Source of the DNA: Moraxellaceae bacterium UBA2032
GTDB lineage: Bacteria; Pseudomonadota; Gammaproteobacteria; Pseudomonadales; Moraxellaceae
Assembly (NCBI GenBank): GCA_002333125.1
Contig: DDBM01000117.1
Span: forward strand, 2,784 to 12,432
Length of the DNA stretch: 9,649 bases
Direction: 5' to 3'
Part shown: one piece after another, positions 8,756 through 9,649 of the stretch
Layout: every line of letters starts with the position of its first letter
Numbering within the stretch: position 1 is the stretch's first letter
Translations under genes and position numbers: made by a program
The notes under the pieces: generated by a model
Database searches by the model: none
Seen by the model: the letters and a program-made list of their open reading frames with translations, nothing else
Told to the model about the DNA's origin: nothing

Positions 8756-9563
8756 TTTCTTTACTCTCCGAAAAAGGCAAAACAACTACAACAGGATTCT
8801 CACCACTGTTCATTTGTATCATATAGTCTAAATCAAAAGGAAGAGCCTTAATCACGTTATATTCATCCTGATTTAATTCTCTCACTTTATGAAATAACTC
8901 TTTAGCCTCTTTTCTATCTATAACAAAAGAATGAGCTGGATAAGACCCAATTAACTTATTCAAAGCATCAGGTTTTAAGTTTTTTGACTTTTCACTAAGC
9001 CTCTTACCATACTCATAACCAATATAATTGGCCCGTTGAGATTCACCTAATCTAATAGGGTCAATTTGAGCAAAAATTGGTGAAAATATACCAACCGTCA
9101 AATTTGTCGCAATATCAGCAGCGATTCTCGTTGATAATCGCCCTCCCATACTGGCGGAGACCAAAGAGTTTCTAAACGAAGTTATAACTTGCTGTTGTAA
9201 AGCATCTATTGCTTGCGGCAAATCCAAGCCAGAACTTCTTTCAAATAACTCTGTTGATTTTTGTATTTGAACATCTAATGGACCTAATTCGCCACAATTA
9301 GCTATTACTATATCTGATGCACCTATAGCTATTAATGTACCAGCAGATTTACAGTACTGTGGAACAACAAGCGTGAACCCATCGTCACTATAATGTTGTA
9401 AAGCTCTAGCAATACGAAACCCTGCATGAGGGTCTCCTCCACTTGTTCCCAAAACAAAAACCACTTTAGAATAGCTATCACGATGCTCGTTGCAAATTTC
9501 AGTGACTTTATTATAACCATCTCGGGATATCTCTCCTATATATAAAATCTCTGTACACGACAA
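8646..9563 (-). CDS. ClpP-fold serine proteinase, SDH (S49/SppA-like) family
   Basis: A 305-residue protein with the ClpP/crotonase-type protease core of the SDH-family serine proteinases. VVFVLGTSGGDPHAGFRIAR (34-53) holds the glycine-rich substrate-strand and oxyanion region. VVPQYCKSAGTLIAIGASDI (66-85) contains the probable nucleophile Ser73 in KSAGT, and NCGELGPLDVQI (89-100) is the third conserved block. No signal peptide or membrane segment is visible, so it is probably cytosolic, unlike SppA. The last 45 or so residues are Ser/Glu/Asn-rich, look disordered and overlap the small downstream gene. The start is TTG at 9561-9563; a stop lies four codons upstream and no ATG or clear ribosome site is near, so the N terminus may be truncated or mis-set. 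The gene is AT-richer than its neighbours (two 60-base lines counted at 30-32% GC against 43% for one line in pheS), suggesting transfer. The substrate is unknown. Confidence 0.82.
   Translation of the reverse strand: MSCTEILYIGEISRDGYNKVTEICNEHRDSYSKVVFVLGTSGGDPHAGFRIARALQHYSDDGFTLVVPQYCKSAGTLIAIGASDIVIANCGELGPLDVQIQKSTELFERSSGLDLPQAIDALQQQVITSFRNSLVSASMGGRLSTRIAADIATNLTVGIFSPIFAQIDPIRLGESQRANYIGYEYGKRLSEKSKNLKPDALNKLIGSYPAHSFVIDRKEAKELFHKVRELNQDEYNVIKALPFDLDYMIQMNSGENPVVVVLPFSESKENEKTSESNYNAESGNTTISSAEGLRGSSDEQTATVE
8764..8769 (-). promoter_or_regulatory. Ribosome binding site of the 60-residue small gene
   Basis: GGAGAG on the minus strand, 8 nt before the ATG at 8755 and inside the proteinase coding sequence. 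It is the main reason to choose that start and to regard the overlapping small frame as translated. Confidence 0.6.
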
Positions 9564-9649
9564 AAAAATATTTTAAGTTGAAAAGGCCGTAGGTAGCCGC
9601 CATTCAAGGCATCACGATTTAACGACCAAGAAAAAAAGTGAAGCCATGA
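9564..9649. other. Unassigned window-edge sequence upstream of the proteinase gene
   Basis: I see no supported gene in these 86 bases. They are clearly less AT-rich than the proteinase gene itself. A plus-strand ATG at 9646-9648 follows a purine-rich run (AAAAAAAGTGAAG) and could start a divergent gene beyond the edge, but one codon cannot be judged. The proteinase promoter, if nearby, is not recognisable. Confidence 0.4.

Noticed and set aside
9332..9520. Second minus-strand frame inside the proteinase gene
   Set aside because: It overlaps the conserved GTSGGDPHAGFRIAR and KSAGT region, which is clearly coded in the other frame.

Overview
The window looks like a gammaproteobacterial chromosome of roughly 40-45% GC. 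The main evidence is the minus-strand order pheS, pheT, ihfA, merR-like regulator, tRNA-Pro(GGG), which is a conserved gammaproteobacterial (for example Pseudomonas) neighbourhood, plus an acyl-CoA (leucine/isovalerate) catabolic cluster of the liu type on the other strand. I cannot place the genus from sequence alone.

Region 1 (3-3123, plus strand) is a tightly packed part of a leucine-degradation operon: the C-terminal end of the methylcrotonyl-CoA carboxylase beta subunit, methylglutaconyl-CoA hydratase, and the biotin-carrying alpha subunit. The genes are 2 nt apart or overlap by 4 nt. Together they carry 3-methylcrotonyl-CoA to HMG-CoA. Region 2 (3124-3414) is the convergent junction: an imperfect 15-bp inverted repeat, a strong intrinsic terminator, and tRNA-Pro(GGG) with its own promoter.

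Region 3 (3415-8507, minus strand) reads pheS, an unrecognised very acidic 141-aa protein, pheT, ihfA, a MerR-type regulator and a hotdog-fold thioesterase. Spacing is short throughout, so it is probably one transcription unit joining phenylalanyl-tRNA synthetase to the IHF alpha subunit. Two genes depart from the usual layout: the acidic protein lies between the two synthetase subunits, and the thioesterase lies between merR and the tRNA.

Region 4 (8533-9649) holds a terminator hairpin immediately before pheS, a 60-aa small gene, and an AT-richer gene for a ClpP-fold serine proteinase of the SDH/S49-like family. The small gene overlaps the 3' end of the proteinase gene in another frame. These occupy the place where infC-rpmI-rplT usually stand, and they look like an accessory insertion or a rearranged junction. 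The most interesting parts of the window are the acidic protein inside pheST, the overlapping proteinase/small-protein pair, and the geometry of the hairpin and promoter before pheS.
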